A DNA stretch of 64,000 bases from Rhizobium laguerreae (GCF_002008165.1 NZ_MRDM01000014.1:806001-870000); one strand, 5' to 3'; counted from the first letter of the stretch, positions 32,888 through 42,318 are shown. Made by a program: numbers and translations. The notes: a model not told the origin generated them from the sequence alone.

Positions 32888-34831
32888 TTAACTTGCCTGT
32901 TTGACGCGCATGTACCATTCGACGAGGCGCCGAACCTGCCTCTCCGTGTAACCCCGCGCGGCCATGCGCGAGACGAATTCGCTGTGTTTCTTTTCTGTTT
33001 CCGAATCCTTCTTCGATCCGAAGGAAATGACCGGCAAAAGATCTTCGACCTGCGAGAACATTCGCTTTTCGATGACTTCCCGGATTTTCTCATAGCTCGT
33101 CCATGACGGATTCTTTCCGCCGTTGGCTGCCCGCGATCTCAAGCAGAACTTGACGATTTCGTTGCGGAAATCCTTCGGATTGGCGATTCCCGCCGGCTTT
33201 TCGATTTTCGTCAGTTCCTGGTTGAGGAGCTCGCGATCGAGAAGCTGGCCGGTATCGGGATCCTTGAAGTCCACGTCTTCGATCCAAGCATCGGCATAAT
33301 CCACGTAGCGGTCGAACAGATTCTGTCCGTAATCCGCATAGGACTCAAGATAGGCCTTCTGGATTTCATTTCCAATGAACTCTGCGTAACGCGGCGCAAG
33401 ATCGGCCTTGATGAATTCCAGATATCGCTTCTCGACATCGTCGGAAAACTGCTCGCGGCGGATCGACTGCTCCAGCACATACATCAGATGAACCGGATCG
33501 GCGCCGATATCCGTGGTGTCGTGATTGAAAGTGGAGGCGAGCACCTTGAAGGCGAAGCGGGTCGATATGCCGTCCATGCCCTCGTCGATGCCGGCGGCAT
33601 CCCGATATTCCTGGACACTGCGGGCACGCGGATCCGTCTCCTTCAGGCTTTCGCCGTCATAGGTGCGCATCTTCGAGAAGTATGTCGAATTCTCATGCTT
33701 GCGCAGGCGGGAAAGCACGGAGAAGCGGGCCAGCATTTCGAGCGTTGCCGGGGCGCATGGCGCATCGGCGAGTTCCGATCCCTCGATCAGCTTCTCGTAG
33801 ATCTTCTGCTCTTCCGTCACGCGCAGGCAATAGGGCACCTTGATCACGCAAATACGGTCGATGAACGCTTCGTTGTTCTTGTTGGCCTTGAAGGTCTGCC
33901 ATTCCGCCTCGTTCGAATGCGCAAGGACGATGCCGGAGAAGGGTATGGCGCCGATATTCTCGGAGCCGATATAGTTCCCTTCCTGCGTCGCCGTCAGCAG
34001 CGGATGCAGCATCTTGATCGGCGCCTTGAACATCTCGACGAATTCGAGCACGCCCTGATTGGCGCGGTTGAGGCCGCCCGAATAGCTGTAGGCATCCGGA
34101 TCATTCTGGGAATAGGTCTCCAGCTTTCGGATATCGACCTTGCCGACTAAGGACGAGATATCCTGATTGTTCTCGTCTCCAGGCTCGGTCTTGGCGATGG
34201 CGATCTGGCGCAACCGCGAAGGCTGTACTCTGACGACGCGGAAGCGGGAAATATCGCCTCCGAAGTCGTCGAGCCGCTTCAGGCACCACGGGCTCATCAG
34301 TCCGCTCAGGCGCCGCAGGGGAATGCCGTATTGCTCCTGCAGGAGCGATCCCATCGTGTCCGGGTCGAAGAGGTTGAGCGGACTTTCGAAAACGGGGCTG
34401 ATCTCGTCACCGGCCTTCAGCACGTAGATCGGATGAACCTCCATCAGCAGCTTCAGCCGCTCCGCCAGCGATGACTTGCCGCCGCCGACCGGGCCGAGCA
34501 GATAGAGGATCTGCTTGCGCTCCTCGAGCCCCTGCGCCGCGTGCCGGAAGAAGGAAACGATGCGTTCGATTGTCTCTTCCATGCCGTGGAAGCCGGCAAA
34601 GGCCGGATAGATCCGGATGGTCCGGTTCATGAATATCCGGCCGAGGCGGGTGTCCCTGGCGGTGTCGACCATCTGCGGCTCGCCTATCGCGGCGAGCAGA
34701 CGCTCGGTCGCATTGGCATAGGCAAGCGGTTCCTTTTTGCAAAGATCGAGATACTCCGAGATCGACATATCGGTCTCGCGACGCGCATCATAACTGCGGG
34801 TGAACGCATCAAATACGGATTCGCTCAGCAT
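32888..34831 (-). CDS. prkA: PrkA family serine protein kinase
   Basis: This is a 647-residue AAA+/PrkA kinase. Walker A is GPVGGGKS at residues 113-120 (LYLLGPVGGGKSSLAERL), followed by an AAA domain and a C-terminal PrkA domain ending VRRLVEWYMRVKQAS. E. coli YeaG, the homologue, acts with YeaH in the nitrogen-starvation/stationary-phase response. GGAGG precedes the ATG at 34831; a GTG nine codons upstream is less likely. It heads the prkA-yeaH-spoVR operon. A GGAAC-N17-GGTT sequence upstream resembles an EcfG general-stress promoter. Confidence 0.95.
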   Translation of the reverse strand: MLSESVFDAFTRSYDARRETDMSISEYLDLCKKEPLAYANATERLLAAIGEPQMVDTARDTRLGRIFMNRTIRIYPAFAGFHGMEETIERIVSFFRHAAQGLEERKQILYLLGPVGGGKSSLAERLKLLMEVHPIYVLKAGDEISPVFESPLNLFDPDTMGSLLQEQYGIPLRRLSGLMSPWCLKRLDDFGGDISRFRVVRVQPSRLRQIAIAKTEPGDENNQDISSLVGKVDIRKLETYSQNDPDAYSYSGGLNRANQGVLEFVEMFKAPIKMLHPLLTATQEGNYIGSENIGAIPFSGIVLAHSNEAEWQTFKANKNNEAFIDRICVIKVPYCLRVTEEQKIYEKLIEGSELADAPCAPATLEMLARFSVLSRLRKHENSTYFSKMRTYDGESLKETDPRARSVQEYRDAAGIDEGMDGISTRFAFKVLASTFNHDTTDIGADPVHLMYVLEQSIRREQFSDDVEKRYLEFIKADLAPRYAEFIGNEIQKAYLESYADYGQNLFDRYVDYADAWIEDVDFKDPDTGQLLDRELLNQELTKIEKPAGIANPKDFRNEIVKFCLRSRAANGGKNPSWTSYEKIREVIEKRMFSQVEDLLPVISFGSKKDSETEKKHSEFVSRMAARGYTERQVRRLVEWYMRVKQAS

Positions 34832-35277
34832 GGGCCCTCCATTCAAGGTTAATGCCACAGGCTTCAGGTGTCCTTATAACCATCGAGATGGCCATGACGT
34901 TCCTGAGAATCAATAGTTTCGTCGGTTATTCCACGCTCACCGGCCATTTCTAGCAATGCACGAAATTGTGCATCCACCGGTTCTTTAATTACTGTACGAA
35001 ACTGTTGGTCAGTATAGTTCAGAAAGACGCCATCGCGGTATCAGCACATTTCACGACGTGACAGAAAGATGAAAAAGGTGTGCAATACCGCCCGTGATTC
35101 GAGATCCCGAAAATCAGCGATCGGCAGGCGGCGAGCCCGTTCGATTGGTGAACATCGATGTGCGACGGGCCATATGACGCTGGAAAGTTCGGGATATTCT
35201 TAGAAACGGAATATTCTTAGAGAAATGGGCGCATGACGATCATGCGCCGGATATTGCGATCATGTCTCCGCAGGCCT
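34832..35277. other. Long promoter region upstream of prkA
   Basis: This region of 446 bases lies between two minus-strand genes with no credible ORF and lower GC than the surroundings. It contains the EcfG-like motif at 34878-34903 and a direct repeat GGAATATTCTTAGA-like near 35195-35222. It is long enough to carry further regulatory sites. Confidence 0.5.
34878..34903 (-). promoter_or_regulatory. EcfG-like (general stress sigma) promoter of prkA operon
   Basis: On the minus strand GGAAC (34903 to 34899) is followed after 17 bases by GGTT (34881 to 34878). The alphaproteobacterial EcfG consensus is GGAAC-N16/17-CGTT, so one base differs. Transcription would start near 34870, leaving a 5' leader of about 40 bases to the prkA ATG. 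Confidence 0.5.
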
Positions 35278-35754
35278 TCAGCCGTTGAACGCATCCTCGA
35301 GCGCGGCGACGTCGATCTTGACCATGCCGAGCATCACTTCGGTTACCCGCCTCGCCCGCTCGCGATCGCTGTCGGCGACCATCTCGGAGAGCACGCGCGG
35401 GACGATCTGCCAGGAAAGGCCCCAGCGGTCCTTCAGCCAGCCGCACGCTTCCGGCGTGCCACCATTGGCGAGGAATGCCTCCCATATCCGATCGATCTCG
35501 GCCTGGCTTTCCACGAGAATCGCGATCGAGAAGGAATGGTTGAAACTATCGAGCGGGCCGGCCTTCATCGCCAGAAAGGCCTGGCCCGCAAGCGTGAACT
35601 CGATCAGCTCGACGCTGCCGGGAGGCCCGCTCGGCGTTTCCGCCGGCAATATGGTGGTGCGGCCGATCCGGGAATCCGGGATAACAGACACATAGAATTC
35701 GACGGCTTCGCGCGCTTCCTCGGCGAACCAGAGATTTGAAACGACCTTCGGCAT
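35278..35754 (-). CDS. VOC/PhnB-like (3-demethylubiquinone methyltransferase-like) protein
   Basis: This 158-residue vicinal-oxygen-chelate fold protein of the PhnB / YjdN type begins MPKVVSNLWFAEEAREAVEFY and shows repeated beta-alpha-beta units (IEFTLAGQAFLAMKAGP, CGWLKDRWGLSWQIVPRVL). It contains the WGLSWQI motif typical of this group. The catalytic function of these proteins is mostly unknown; the ubiquinone label is a historical family name. AGGAGG lies 8 bases before the ATG at 35754, which decides the start against the longer open frame. Confidence 0.88.
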   Translation of the reverse strand: MPKVVSNLWFAEEAREAVEFYVSVIPDSRIGRTTILPAETPSGPPGSVELIEFTLAGQAFLAMKAGPLDSFNHSFSIAILVESQAEIDRIWEAFLANGGTPEACGWLKDRWGLSWQIVPRVLSEMVADSDRERARRVTEVMLGMVKIDVAALEDAFNG

Positions 35755-36001
35755 GAAAACGGCCTCCTTGTTGACAGCTGGTGATTCGGACTGCTGTCCG
35801 ATGATCCAAGGACGCCCCACCAGCGCCGGTTCCGACACGCCGCGATCGAAATTATAGCTCCGCCCGCCCGCATGGCGACCACAGCCGGGCTCGGCCGCGG
35901 CATTACCGCCCGCAACATACCGCTTGGAATAGCGCCGACTCGGGAATGAAAGCAGAACATCTTTTCTGGTCTTTCCTTCCCGAATCACTACATTACGCGC
36001 C

Positions 36002-38482
36002 ATGAGCAATAGTTTCGACGATATGCCCTTCTTCGACGAAGAGCCGGGCGAGATGGCGCGCAAGCCGCAGCCGCCTGCCGCGCCCGCCGAAAGGGCGCCC
36101 ACCGCCGGTGGCGGCATCGCGGCGCGCGCCATGGCGGCTCGCGACGGCGGCAAGCGGCCGGATTATCTCGCCGGGCTGAACCCCGAACAGACCGAAGCCG
36201 TCGAAACGCTGGAGGGCCCGGTCCTCGTGCTCGCCGGCGCCGGCACCGGCAAGACCCGCGTACTGACGACCCGCATAGCCCATATCCTCAATACCGGCCG
36301 CGCCTTCCCCTCGCAGATCCTCGCCGTCACCTTCACCAACAAGGCGGCCCGCGAGATGAAGGAGCGTATCGCGTTGCTGGTCGGTGGCGCCGTCGAAGGC
36401 ATGCCCTGGCTCGGCACCTTCCATTCGATCGGCGTCAAACTTCTGCGCCGCCACGGCGAGCTTGTCGGCCTGCGCTCCGATTTCACCATTCTCGATACTG
36501 ACGACGTCGTCCGCCTGATCAAGCAGATCATCCAGGCCGAAGGCCTCGACGATAAACGCTGGCCGGCCAAGCAGTTCGCCGGCATGATCGACACCTGGAA
36601 GAACAAGGGTCTCGGCCCTGCCGATATCCCCGAGGGCGACGCCCGCGCCTTTGCCAATGGCCGCGGCCGCGATCTCTATTTTGCCTATCAGAACCGCCTG
36701 ACGACGCTGAACGCCTGCGACTTCGGCGACCTGCTGATGCATCCGATCGCGATCTTCCGCAAGAACCCGGATCTCTTGAAGGAATATCATGGTCGCTTCC
36801 GCTATATCCTCGTCGACGAGTACCAGGACACCAACACCGCCCAGTACATGTGGCTCAGGCTTCTCGCCCAGCGCCCCAAGGGCGAGCCGCAGAACGTCTG
36901 CTGCGTCGGCGACGACGATCAGTCGATCTATGGCTGGCGCGGCGCGGAGGTCGACAATATCCTGCGCTTCGAAAAGGATTTCCCTGGCGCCAAGGTGATC
37001 AAGCTCGAGCGCAACTACCGCTCGACCGAACATATCCTCGGGGCCGCCGCCCATCTGATCGCCCATAATGAAGGCCGCCTCGGCAAGACGCTGTTCACCG
37101 ACCGCTCCGATCCGGACGACGTCAAGGTGCAGGTCCATGCCTCCTGGGATTCGGAGGAGGAAGCCCGCGCCATCGGCGAGGAGATCGAGCAGCTCCAGCG
37201 CGGCAAGCATCTCTTGAACGACATGGCGATCCTCGTGCGCGCCTCCTTCCAGATGCGCGAATTCGAAGACCGCTTCGTCACCCTCGGCCTCAACTATCGC
37301 GTCATCGGCGGCCCGCGCTTCTACGAGCGCCTCGAGATCCGCGACGCCATGGCCTATTTCCGCCTGGTTGCTCAAGCCTCCGACGACCTCGCTTTCGAAC
37401 GCATCATCAACACCCCGAAGCGCGGCCTCGGCGATACGACGGTGCGGGCGCTGCACGACTATGCCCGTGCCCGGGATATCCCGATGCTTGCGGCAGCAGT
37501 CGACATCATCGAGACGGACGAGCTGAAGCCGAAGGCGCGAAAGGCGCTCTTCGACGTGATTCAATCTTTCCGCCGATGGCAGGAACTGCTTGAAAACACG
37601 CCGCATACCGAACTTGCCGAGCAGATCCTCGAAGAGTCCGGCTATACCGACATGTGGAAGAACGACAAGAGCGCTGAAGCCCCCGGCCGCCTCGAAAACC
37701 TCAAGGAACTGATCCGCTCGATGGAAAGCTTCGAGTCGATGCGCGGCTTCCTCGAACACGTCTCCCTGGTGATGGATGCCGAGACCAACGAGAACCTCGA
37801 CGCCGTCTCGATCATGACGCTGCACTCGGCCAAGGGCCTGGAATTCGACACCGTCTTCCTGCCGGGCTGGGAGGAAGGCCTCTTCCCGCACCAGCGCTCG
37901 CTGGATGAGAGCGGCCGCGCCGGTCTGGAGGAGGAACGCCGCCTCGCCTATGTCGGCATCACCCGCGCCAAGCACCGCTGCCACATCTGGTTCGTCTCCA
38001 ACCGCCGCATCCATGGCCTCTGGCAATCGACCCTGCCCTCGCGCTTCCTCGACGAACTGCCGGAAACCCATGTCGAGGTCGCCGCAATGGAGCAGAGCTA
38101 CGGCGGGTATGGCCGCGGCGGCTACGGCCAGTCCCGCTTCGACAAGGCCGAACCCTTCGCCAACTCGTATTCCACTCCTGGCTGGAAACGCGCCCAGGCC
38201 AACAAGACCGACGCTACGCGCGACAACTGGGGCACCCGCTCCGGCCACGCCGTCGAACGCATCGGCTACGGCGAAAGCGGCCCGAAGGGGCGTACCATCG
38301 AAGGCGAGTTGGTGGCGAAATCGACCTCGTCGGAACCGTCGAGATTCACGCTTGGCGACCGCGTGTTCCACCTCAAATTCGGCAACGGCAACATCACTGG
38401 CATCGAAGGCAACAAGCTGACGATCGAGTTCGACCGGGCTGGACAGAAACGGGTGCTGGACGGATTTGTCGATCGCGTGTGA
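36002..38482 (+). CDS. uvrD: UvrD/PcrA-type superfamily 1A DNA helicase
   Basis: This ATP-dependent 3'-5' helicase of 826 residues acts in excision repair and protein displacement. It has the full SF1A motif set: Walker A AGAGTGKTR near residue 80, TFTNKAAREMKER, Walker B VDEYQDTN, GDDDQSIYGWRGA, LERNYRST, TLHSAKGLEFD and LAYVGITRAKHRC. The N-terminal 50 residues are a disordered A/P-rich extension. The C-terminus has a Tudor-like FGNGNITGIEGNKLTIEFD segment, as in PcrA/UvrD. An 864-codon frame on the opposite strand is a shadow. Confidence 0.96.
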   Translation: MSNSFDDMPFFDEEPGEMARKPQPPAAPAERAPTAGGGIAARAMAARDGGKRPDYLAGLNPEQTEAVETLEGPVLVLAGAGTGKTRVLTTRIAHILNTGRAFPSQILAVTFTNKAAREMKERIALLVGGAVEGMPWLGTFHSIGVKLLRRHGELVGLRSDFTILDTDDVVRLIKQIIQAEGLDDKRWPAKQFAGMIDTWKNKGLGPADIPEGDARAFANGRGRDLYFAYQNRLTTLNACDFGDLLMHPIAIFRKNPDLLKEYHGRFRYILVDEYQDTNTAQYMWLRLLAQRPKGEPQNVCCVGDDDQSIYGWRGAEVDNILRFEKDFPGAKVIKLERNYRSTEHILGAAAHLIAHNEGRLGKTLFTDRSDPDDVKVQVHASWDSEEEARAIGEEIEQLQRGKHLLNDMAILVRASFQMREFEDRFVTLGLNYRVIGGPRFYERLEIRDAMAYFRLVAQASDDLAFERIINTPKRGLGDTTVRALHDYARARDIPMLAAAVDIIETDELKPKARKALFDVIQSFRRWQELLENTPHTELAEQILEESGYTDMWKNDKSAEAPGRLENLKELIRSMESFESMRGFLEHVSLVMDAETNENLDAVSIMTLHSAKGLEFDTVFLPGWEEGLFPHQRSLDESGRAGLEEERRLAYVGITRAKHRCHIWFVSNRRIHGLWQSTLPSRFLDELPETHVEVAAMEQSYGGYGRGGYGQSRFDKAEPFANSYSTPGWKRAQANKTDATRDNWGTRSGHAVERIGYGESGPKGRTIEGELVAKSTSSEPSRFTLGDRVFHLKFGNGNITGIEGNKLTIEFDRAGQKRVLDGFVDRV

Positions 38483-38484
38483 CT

Positions 38485-38556
38485 CAGAGCAATTCCAGGA
38501 AAAGTGCGAAGCGGTTTTCCGCCCGGAATTGCGTAAAACAAAAGACTGGAGCGGTT
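38485..38556. repeat. Rhizobial intergenic repeat with inverted core
   Basis: AGAGCAATTCCAGGAAAAG, GAAGCGGTTTTCCGCCC and GGAATTGCGTAAAACAAAAG follow each other. CAATTCC and GGAATTG are the paired arms. It lies right after uvrD in the gap before a convergent gene and can act as a terminator. The motif matches a repeat I recognise as common in Rhizobiales intergenic DNA. Confidence 0.5.
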
Positions 38557-38608
38557 CTGCGCCCCCATGAAAGCTGAACTGATCCAAGTCAGGACGACGC
38601 GAAAACGC

Positions 38609-38956
38609 TCACCCGAGCATCCGCATCCTTCCAAGTCCGAGAATATCGTTGACGAGCGCAATGCCCATGCCCGCGGCGACGATTCCCAACCCGATCAGAA
38701 AGAGCCGGCGCGACCGATCATAATTGGCGGCGAAGAGGGAGTCCCGCGCCAGCAGATCGGCAAAGACCTTCACCTGGACGGCGATGCCCACGGTCAGGAA
38801 CAGCATCGGCAGAATATCGATGCGGCTCCAGTCATTGGGATTGGAAACCCAGACACTGATGAAATTGAGCGAGAAGCCAAGGATGATCCCAGCCGCCGTC
38901 AGCGACCCGTTGCGAAACGTCGCATCGATCTTTTCGTCGGGATCCGGCTCTGACAT
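38609..38956 (-). CDS. Small membrane protein of unknown function
   Basis: This 115-residue protein starts MSEPDPDEKIDATFRNGSL and has about three hydrophobic segments (AAGIILGFSLNFISVWVSN, IDILPMLFLTVGIAVQVKVF, RLFLIGLGIVAAGMGIALVN). No catalytic motif is seen. The ATG at 38956 begins a charged cytosolic N-terminus; the open frame continues 59 codons upstream with Cys/Arg-rich sequence that looks non-coding. It is convergent with uvrD. I do not recognise the family. Confidence 0.72.
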   Translation of the reverse strand: MSEPDPDEKIDATFRNGSLTAAGIILGFSLNFISVWVSNPNDWSRIDILPMLFLTVGIAVQVKVFADLLARDSLFAANYDRSRRLFLIGLGIVAAGMGIALVNDILGLGRMRMLG

Positions 38957-39326
38957 GGTTTCGCTTCCGGCTTGCTTCCAAGGGTAAGAAAGGCAGAAAT
39001 CATGACCCGGAGCAAGGTCGGTTGACGTCGCCTCTCGCGGAAAGCAGACGAAATGTCGCAGCCGCGCAAACCCGGGCACTCCGCCCATAGCTCTTCCGCA
39101 CTGCGTTACGGCATTTCGGGCCAACACCGGCATGGATTTAATCGCGCTCAGACACCGATCGCCCCGTCAACTCTCGCAATGATGGTATTAGAGCATTCTG
39201 TTTCGACGACTTACGACCGCTAGTGCCAGAATTAACACTTGCGCGTCCGCGCCTGGAAATCCACTAGTTGATCCATTCAGTGCGCTTGGCGTCTTGCACT
39301 GCAATAGAGCGAAGGAATTGGCCTTG
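38957..39326. other. Gene-free gap between small membrane protein and nicotinamidase genes
   Basis: These 370 bases between divergent genes hold no supported ORF. They should contain both promoters, but I found no convincing -35/-10 pair, RNA or repeat beyond a short AGAGCATTCTGTTTC-like fragment at 39190. Confidence 0.4.
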
Positions 39327-39953
39327 ATGAAAGCGCTGCTGCTCGTCGATATTCAGAACGGCTTCTGTCCGGGCGGCAATCTGCCGGTGCCGGAGGGCGA
39401 CAAGGTCGTTCCCGTCGCAAACAGACTGATCGACAGCGGCAAATACGATCTGATCGTCGCTTCGCAGGACTGGCATCCGCCGGGCCACGGCAGCTTCGCC
39501 TCCGCCCATCCCGGTGCCGCCCCCTTCGACATGGGAGAACTGTCGGGCAAGCCGCAGATGATGTGGCCCGATCACTGCATTCAGGGTACGCTCGATGCCG
39601 AACTGCACCCCGAGCTCAAATCCGAAGAGATCGACCTGATCCAGCAGAAGGGCGAGGATCCTGCTATCGACAGCTATTCGGCCTTCCGCGACAATGACCG
39701 CGATGCCTTGACCGGCCTTTCCGATTTCCTCGAGGATCAGGGCGTCACCGACCTCGACGTCTGCGGGCTGGCGACCGATTATTGCGTCAAGTTCTCCGCG
39801 CTCGATGCACTGGAGATGATGCCTGACGTTCGCGTGCGCTTCATCGAGGATGCAAGCCGCGGCATCACGCCCGAAGGCGTCACCGCCGCCATCGAAGAAA
39901 TGCGGACACATGGCATCGCGATCATCGACAGCGCCAAGGTCCTGGCCGGCTGA
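39327..39953 (+). CDS. pncA: Nicotinamidase/pyrazinamidase
   Basis: PncA hydrolyses nicotinamide to nicotinic acid in NAD salvage. The 208-residue isochorismatase-fold protein has the catalytic triad Asp8 (LLVDIQNGF), Lys108 (IQQKGED) and Cys153 (ATDYCVKFSA), with metal ligands Asp48/His50 (SQDWHPPGHGSF) and His83 (PDHCIQGT). It is very close to E. coli PncA. GGAA precedes the ATG at 39327; 11 upstream codons are open but unlikely. It is followed after 95 bases by a RibD-like reductase gene on the same strand. Confidence 0.95.
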   Translation: MKALLLVDIQNGFCPGGNLPVPEGDKVVPVANRLIDSGKYDLIVASQDWHPPGHGSFASAHPGAAPFDMGELSGKPQMMWPDHCIQGTLDAELHPELKSEEIDLIQQKGEDPAIDSYSAFRDNDRDALTGLSDFLEDQGVTDLDVCGLATDYCVKFSALDALEMMPDVRVRFIEDASRGITPEGVTAAIEEMRTHGIAIIDSAKVLAG

Positions 39954-40048
39954 TTGAGATCAGCGACAAAAGACAGTGTGGCGGATGTCGGATCGGCACC
40001 CGCCCATCCGTCCTTGGCTCTGAACGCACCAATCATGGGAGCTGAGAG

Positions 40049-40714
40049 ATGAGAAAGCTTGTTACCGCAGCCTTCGTGAGCTTGGATGGCGTCATGCAGG
40101 CGCCGGGCGCGCCGCAGGAGGATCCGACCGGCGGCTTCACCCTTGGCGGCTGGACCGTCAATTACTGGGACGAGCCGATGGGCGGTTTCATGGACGGGAT
40201 TTTTACCGAACCCTTCGCGCTACTGCTCGGCCGCAAGACCTACGAGATCTTTGCGGCGCACTGGCCCTTCGTCGGCAAAGACGATCCCATCGGAAAAGCC
40301 TTCAATGCCGCGACCAAATATGTCGCGACCACTTCCGCCGAGCCGCTCACCTGGGAAAATACCGTTGCGCTGCGCGGCGATGCCGCCGCCGAGATCGCCC
40401 GCTTGAAGCAGGAGGACGGTCCGGACCTCCTGACGCAGGGCAGCAGCGGCCTGCTGCAAACCCTGCTGGTGCACGACCTGATCGACGAACTCCGGCTCCT
40501 GACCTTCCCGCTCATCCTTGGCCCCGGGAAGCGCTTGTTCGGCAAGGGCGCCAGGCCGGAAGCGCTGAAGCTCACGGCCAACTCGGTATCGACAACCGGC
40601 GTCGTCATGAGCGTCTACGAGCGCGCCGGCGCGGTCGAAACCGGCAGCCTCGGAATGCCCGAGCCTTCGCAAGCCGAAATCGCACGCAGAGAACGGATGA
40701 AGCGCGAGGGCTGA
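40049..40714 (+). CDS. Dihydrofolate reductase family (RibD C-terminal) protein
   Basis: This 221-residue protein has the RibD_C/DHFR-like fold. It begins MRKLVTAAFVSLDGVMQAPG, with FALLLGRKTYEIFAAHWP, GSSGLLQTLLVHDLIDELRL and the PLILGPGKRLF block typical of stand-alone members. These are presumed NADPH-dependent reductases; the substrate is not known and the protein is not the true FolA (7813-8331). GGGAG stands 7 bases before the ATG. It has a charged C-terminal extension of about 20 residues. Confidence 0.9.
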   Translation: MRKLVTAAFVSLDGVMQAPGAPQEDPTGGFTLGGWTVNYWDEPMGGFMDGIFTEPFALLLGRKTYEIFAAHWPFVGKDDPIGKAFNAATKYVATTSAEPLTWENTVALRGDAAAEIARLKQEDGPDLLTQGSSGLLQTLLVHDLIDELRLLTFPLILGPGKRLFGKGARPEALKLTANSVSTTGVVMSVYERAGAVETGSLGMPEPSQAEIARRERMKREG

Positions 40715-40731
40715 GACGCGCCGGCGCGCTC

Positions 40732-42318
40732 CTATTTCAGAACGTAGGCGTCGAACGTCTCATCGCTTCCGGCAACCGGGCCGAAGCGCTTGACGAGGCT
40801 TGTCGCGATTTGGAAAGCAGAAATGTCTTCCGGCGTCAGAGACAACCGCCAAACGTAGCTTTCACGCAGGGAGACGGGCGCAGTAATCCGATCAAGCCGC
40901 TGCGAAAGAAGAATGACGACAGGCACATGTTCACTCTGCTGCAATCGACGTGCCGTTTGCAGAATATCGGCAAGGCTGAGCGAAAGCCGCGCGTTCCGGG
41001 TATATCGCACGATGGCGCCGAACCGCTCCTCCCGCAGGAGATAGGTACGATTGGAGACGTAATAGGGCAAGGCTTCCACGAGATAATCGGGATCCGCCAT
41101 GATGACCGCGTCCCTGAGATCAGGGCGCGATTGCATGAACGCACCGAAATCCTTGCTTCGGCTCAGGGGTATTTCGGCTATGAAGGCCTGATTGACCTTT
41201 TCGATACCGGACACGACCTGTAGCGCCAGCAATATCAGGAAGCACAGACGCCCGAACTTTACGATGCCGCCAGCAGCCTCGATGCCGCCCGCTCCCTCGT
41301 GCTGAGTACGTCCGGTCAAAGCGGTGATCGCGATCATGAAAACCAGCCAGAGCGCCTGATGTCTGTATCCGCCCGGATAGACAAGCGTAAAAAGCAGCGA
41401 AAGCCCTAACAGAACCAGTCCGGCTGCGATCATCGCCGGCCGCCGGTTCGCCAGCGCCAACAGGCTGGCGTAGATGAGCACGGACATCAACGCTGCGAAA
41501 ATATGGGAGGCCAACGGATATGCCACGACCAATTCAAGGACGCGGTTGGGATAGAATTCCATAAAATGAGAACTGGGCACGGCAAGCGCATCGAGGGCAA
41601 GCAAAGCGAAATTCTTGCCGCTGAGATCGTTCTGCCCCGTATCATTGAAGGTCGGATAGACCGTTACGAAACATAGAACGACTCCGACCGCGGCAATGAC
41701 AGCGGCTGTCGCAAAGGCCCGATATTCGTTCAGAGGACGCTTTGGTCGCGCCAGAAGCAAAGTAAAAAACCAATAGGCGAGGAAGCCGCCGACGAGCACG
41801 ACCGAATGGACGTTGGTATTTGCCAGCAAGGCAAACAACAGGCCGAGCAATAGCCCGTTGCGTGCTCCTCTCTCCCAACTCAGGACGATAAGGAAAATCA
41901 CCAGCATGCTGATGCCGTAATTTCGCGACATCGCGGCATACTCGAAAATCGAAAAGCTGCTGAACAACGACAGCAGCATGATGGAAAGCGGCAATTTCAG
42001 CCTGAAAATGAGCAGATAGACCGCCGCCGCCGCAATCGTCAGGGCGACGACCTTCAGGACGACAGGTGAGCCGACCACGACATAGGCGGCGCGCAGTAGA
42101 ATATACCAAAGAGCAGGATGACCCTCGCCATGCATCTGGCGAAGCATATCGATGAAATTATCCCCCTGGAGGGCGAGTGACAATGCACGAACCTCGTCAC
42201 GCCAGACCGTTTCGGACCAGCAAAGCGCAGATGCCAGCGTAAGCCAGACCGTAAACATCAACGCCTTGCCGAGCTTGGCGGATCGAGGTTCATCGATAGC
42301 AGAAACAATCACGGCCAA
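40732..42318 (-). CDS. GT-C-like integral membrane glycosyltransferase (putative)
   Basis: This polytopic protein of about 528 residues has 10 or more membrane helices and a soluble C-terminal region. The first periplasmic loop has an Asp-Glu pair (ETVWRDEVRALSLAL) and HGEGHPALWYILLRAAY, features of GT-C/ArnT-PMT-like transferases using polyprenyl donors. The donor, acceptor and pathway are unknown, and no sugar genes surround it. The start is uncertain: TTG at 42318, GTG at 42312, or an ATG 22 codons downstream of the TTG just before the first helix; none has a clear ribosome site. A/T content is a little higher than in its neighbours. Confidence 0.7.
   Translation of the reverse strand: MAVIVSAIDEPRSAKLGKALMFTVWLTLASALCWSETVWRDEVRALSLALQGDNFIDMLRQMHGEGHPALWYILLRAAYVVVGSPVVLKVVALTIAAAAVYLLIFRLKLPLSIMLLSLFSSFSIFEYAAMSRNYGISMLVIFLIVLSWERGARNGLLLGLLFALLANTNVHSVVLVGGFLAYWFFTLLLARPKRPLNEYRAFATAAVIAAVGVVLCFVTVYPTFNDTGQNDLSGKNFALLALDALAVPSSHFMEFYPNRVLELVVAYPLASHIFAALMSVLIYASLLALANRRPAMIAAGLVLLGLSLLFTLVYPGGYRHQALWLVFMIAITALTGRTQHEGAGGIEAAGGIVKFGRLCFLILLALQVVSGIEKVNQAFIAEIPLSRSKDFGAFMQSRPDLRDAVIMADPDYLVEALPYYVSNRTYLLREERFGAIVRYTRNARLSLSLADILQTARRLQQSEHVPVVILLSQRLDRITAPVSLRESYVWRLSLTPEDISAFQIATSLVKRFGPVAGSDETFDAYVLK

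Noticed and set aside
35993..38587. 864-codon open frame on the minus strand
   Set aside because: It is the complement of uvrD, which has every helicase motif; long antisense frames are common in GC-rich genes with GC-biased third positions.
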